Shown in pieces: positions 63,138-64,000 of a stretch of 64,000 nt of DNA; within the stretch, counting starts at the first letter, position 1, and the number at the start of each line of letters is the position of its first letter. Location: NCBI RefSeq assembly GCF_036227405.1, contig NZ_CP109473.1, positions 6,262,001 to 6,326,000 on the forward strand. The letters are read 5' to 3'. The translations under genes were made by a program, and so were the position numbers. This DNA comes from Streptomyces sp. NBC_01460 (GTDB lineage Bacteria; Actinomycetota; Actinomycetes; Streptomycetales; Streptomycetaceae). The notes under the pieces are model-generated. The model had not been told where the DNA came from. It did no database searches and saw only the letters and a list, made by a program, of their open reading frames with translations.

Positions 63138-64000
63138 ATGGTGTCCCTCTGCCCGCAGGTACCGCCGAGCCTCGCCGCGGGGGCATGCCCGTACCCCTGG
63201 CTGGTGACCGGTGATCCCATGTCCTGGGACGCGGACATGACCTTTCGGGAACTGCGCGAGCGGGCACCCGCCCAGCAGGTCGTCCTGCCCGGCGGCCTTG
63301 TCACCTGGATGATCACCGGAGCAGCCCAGGCGCGACAGGCTCTGACCGACGGCCGCCTTGCCCACGACATGCGACGGCTTCCCGACCCCCGGCAGGGGTT
63401 CGGCGGCCTCCGCTACCCCGACGACCTCTTCTCCGCTGAGGGCCGCCACCTGCTCAACAGCGACGGCACGGCCCACCAACGGCTGCGGGCGGTCCTCGCC
63501 CCCCTGCTGACCCGCACGGCCGCACAGCGGTGGCAGCCGTTCATCACCCGCACCTGCGAGGAACTCCTCGACGCCCTGGCCGCGGCCGACCATCCCGACT
63601 TGGTCGCCGACTACGCCCGCCCCCTGGCCGTCCGGGTCACCACCGCCCTCCTGGGGATCCCGGTGGAACTGCAGCGCCGCCTGACCAACCTGACGCTGAC
63701 GATGATCACCGCCGCTGACCCCGAGAACCCCACCGTTCGAAAGCGCCGTACCGAACTGTTCGGACTGTGGTCCCGCGTCCTCGGCGACAAACGGCGCAGG
63801 CCCGGCGACGACGTCCTCACTCGCCTCACTGTCGCTCACCGCCAGGGCCGCCTCTCGGCCGAGGAACTCCTCTCCGTGGCCTGGGGCCTGTTCTCCGGCG
63901 GCATCACCCCCACCACCGCCCTGATCGTCTCCGGAGCAGTCGAAATCATGCAGAGCCCAAAACTGCGCCGAGCACTGCACGCCGGCGCCGACGCGACCCG
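63138..64000 (+). CDS. Cytochrome P450, third copy, C-terminus beyond the window
   Basis: The first 287 codons are visible and the frame is open to the window end. CPYPWLVTGDPMSWDADMTF and HQRLRAVLAPLLTR (C-helix) match P450s; the K-helix and haem loop lie outside. The I-helix reads FSGGITPTTAL, where the usual AGxD/ETT acid is replaced by Pro, an unusual change in the proton-delivery site. It might use peroxide, act on carrier-bound amino acids, or be inactive. ATG 63138 is followed in frame by GTG; GAAGAAGGGA lies upstream. Confidence 0.85.
   Translation, partial: MVSLCPQVPPSLAAGACPYPWLVTGDPMSWDADMTFRELRERAPAQQVVLPGGLVTWMITGAAQARQALTDGRLAHDMRRLPDPRQGFGGLRYPDDLFSAEGRHLLNSDGTAHQRLRAVLAPLLTRTAAQRWQPFITRTCEELLDALAAADHPDLVADYARPLAVRVTTALLGIPVELQRRLTNLTLTMITAADPENPTVRKRRTELFGLWSRVLGDKRRRPGDDVLTRLTVAHRQGRLSAEELLSVAWGLFSGGITPTTALIVSGAVEIMQSPKLRRALHAGADAT

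Noticed and set aside
1..64000. CRISPR arrays, rRNA or insertion sequences
   Set aside because: No regularly spaced repeats with spacers, rRNA segments or transposase motifs were seen.
4217..64000. TTA (bldA-dependent) codons in biosynthetic genes
   Set aside because: The TTA/TAA candidates I checked in the NRPS and accessory genes fell out of frame; the check was by eye and not exhaustive.

Overview
This window is high-GC actinobacterial DNA, almost certainly a Streptomyces chromosome. It carries sepH, the cutR-cutS two-component pair, DUF4193, DUF3093, DUF3710 and DUF3159 proteins, a cysteine-rich ferrochelatase, F420-type (LLM) oxidoreductases and many P450s, in a gene order typical of the conserved Streptomyces core. 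No rRNA, tRNA, CRISPR array or intact transposase was found.

Layout. (1) 1-4138: the end of a phosphodiesterase-like gene, thymidine kinase, an MFS exporter, and an LLM oxidoreductase coupled to a nucleoside-deaminase-like gene. (2) 4217-15722, all on the minus strand: a compact biosynthetic operon. In transcription order it encodes an indigoidine-synthetase-type NRPS (A-Ox-PCP-TE) with a PptA-like tautomerase fused to its end, a serine O-acetyltransferase, a fusion of an ATP-grasp ligase to an O-acetylserine sulfhydrylase, two more ATP-grasp ligases, an MFS exporter and a cupin. The logic is serine to O-acetylserine to a beta-substituted alanine, ligated through amide bonds and combined with a Gln-like cyclised unit, then exported. 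I do not know a characterised cluster with this set; it is the best candidate here for an undescribed system. (3) 16623-43390: conserved core, with a VOC protein, rhodanese, SepH, a membrane protein, an aldonolactone oxidase, MFS, ferrochelatase, an inositol monophosphatase, CutRS, DUF proteins, dUTPase, an orphan ABC ATPase, KdpD/KdpE, OB-fold and DUF3159 proteins, two TrkA proteins facing a large APC permease, and a TrmA/RumA RNA methyltransferase.

(4) 43391-57760: an accessory region starting right after the methyltransferase. It holds a frameshifted gene with a G7 run, a hypothetical protein, an XRE-ImmA/IrrE gene in an operon with a protein carrying a TGT-like zinc motif, a decayed ArsO-like monooxygenase, an acyl carrier protein whose modified serine is replaced by Glu, a helical protein of ClyA-like layout, a DegT aminotransferase, a cis-prenyltransferase paired with a degenerate PAP2 protein, a stand-alone EF-G domain IV-V protein without a GTPase domain, a 2OG-Fe(II) oxygenase and a DUF4239 protein. 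(5) 58137-64000: the start of another biosynthetic locus, with a canonical ACP, a beta-ketoacyl-ACP synthase, three P450s (the last cut by the window end) and a small secreted protein.

Functional links. CutRS, KdpDE, the TrkA pair and the permease form a signalling and ion-homeostasis neighbourhood. Regions 4 and 5 may belong to one secondary-metabolite island with the EF-G-like protein as a possible self-protection factor, but that is inference. All functions are read from motifs and remembered family sequences; no search was run.
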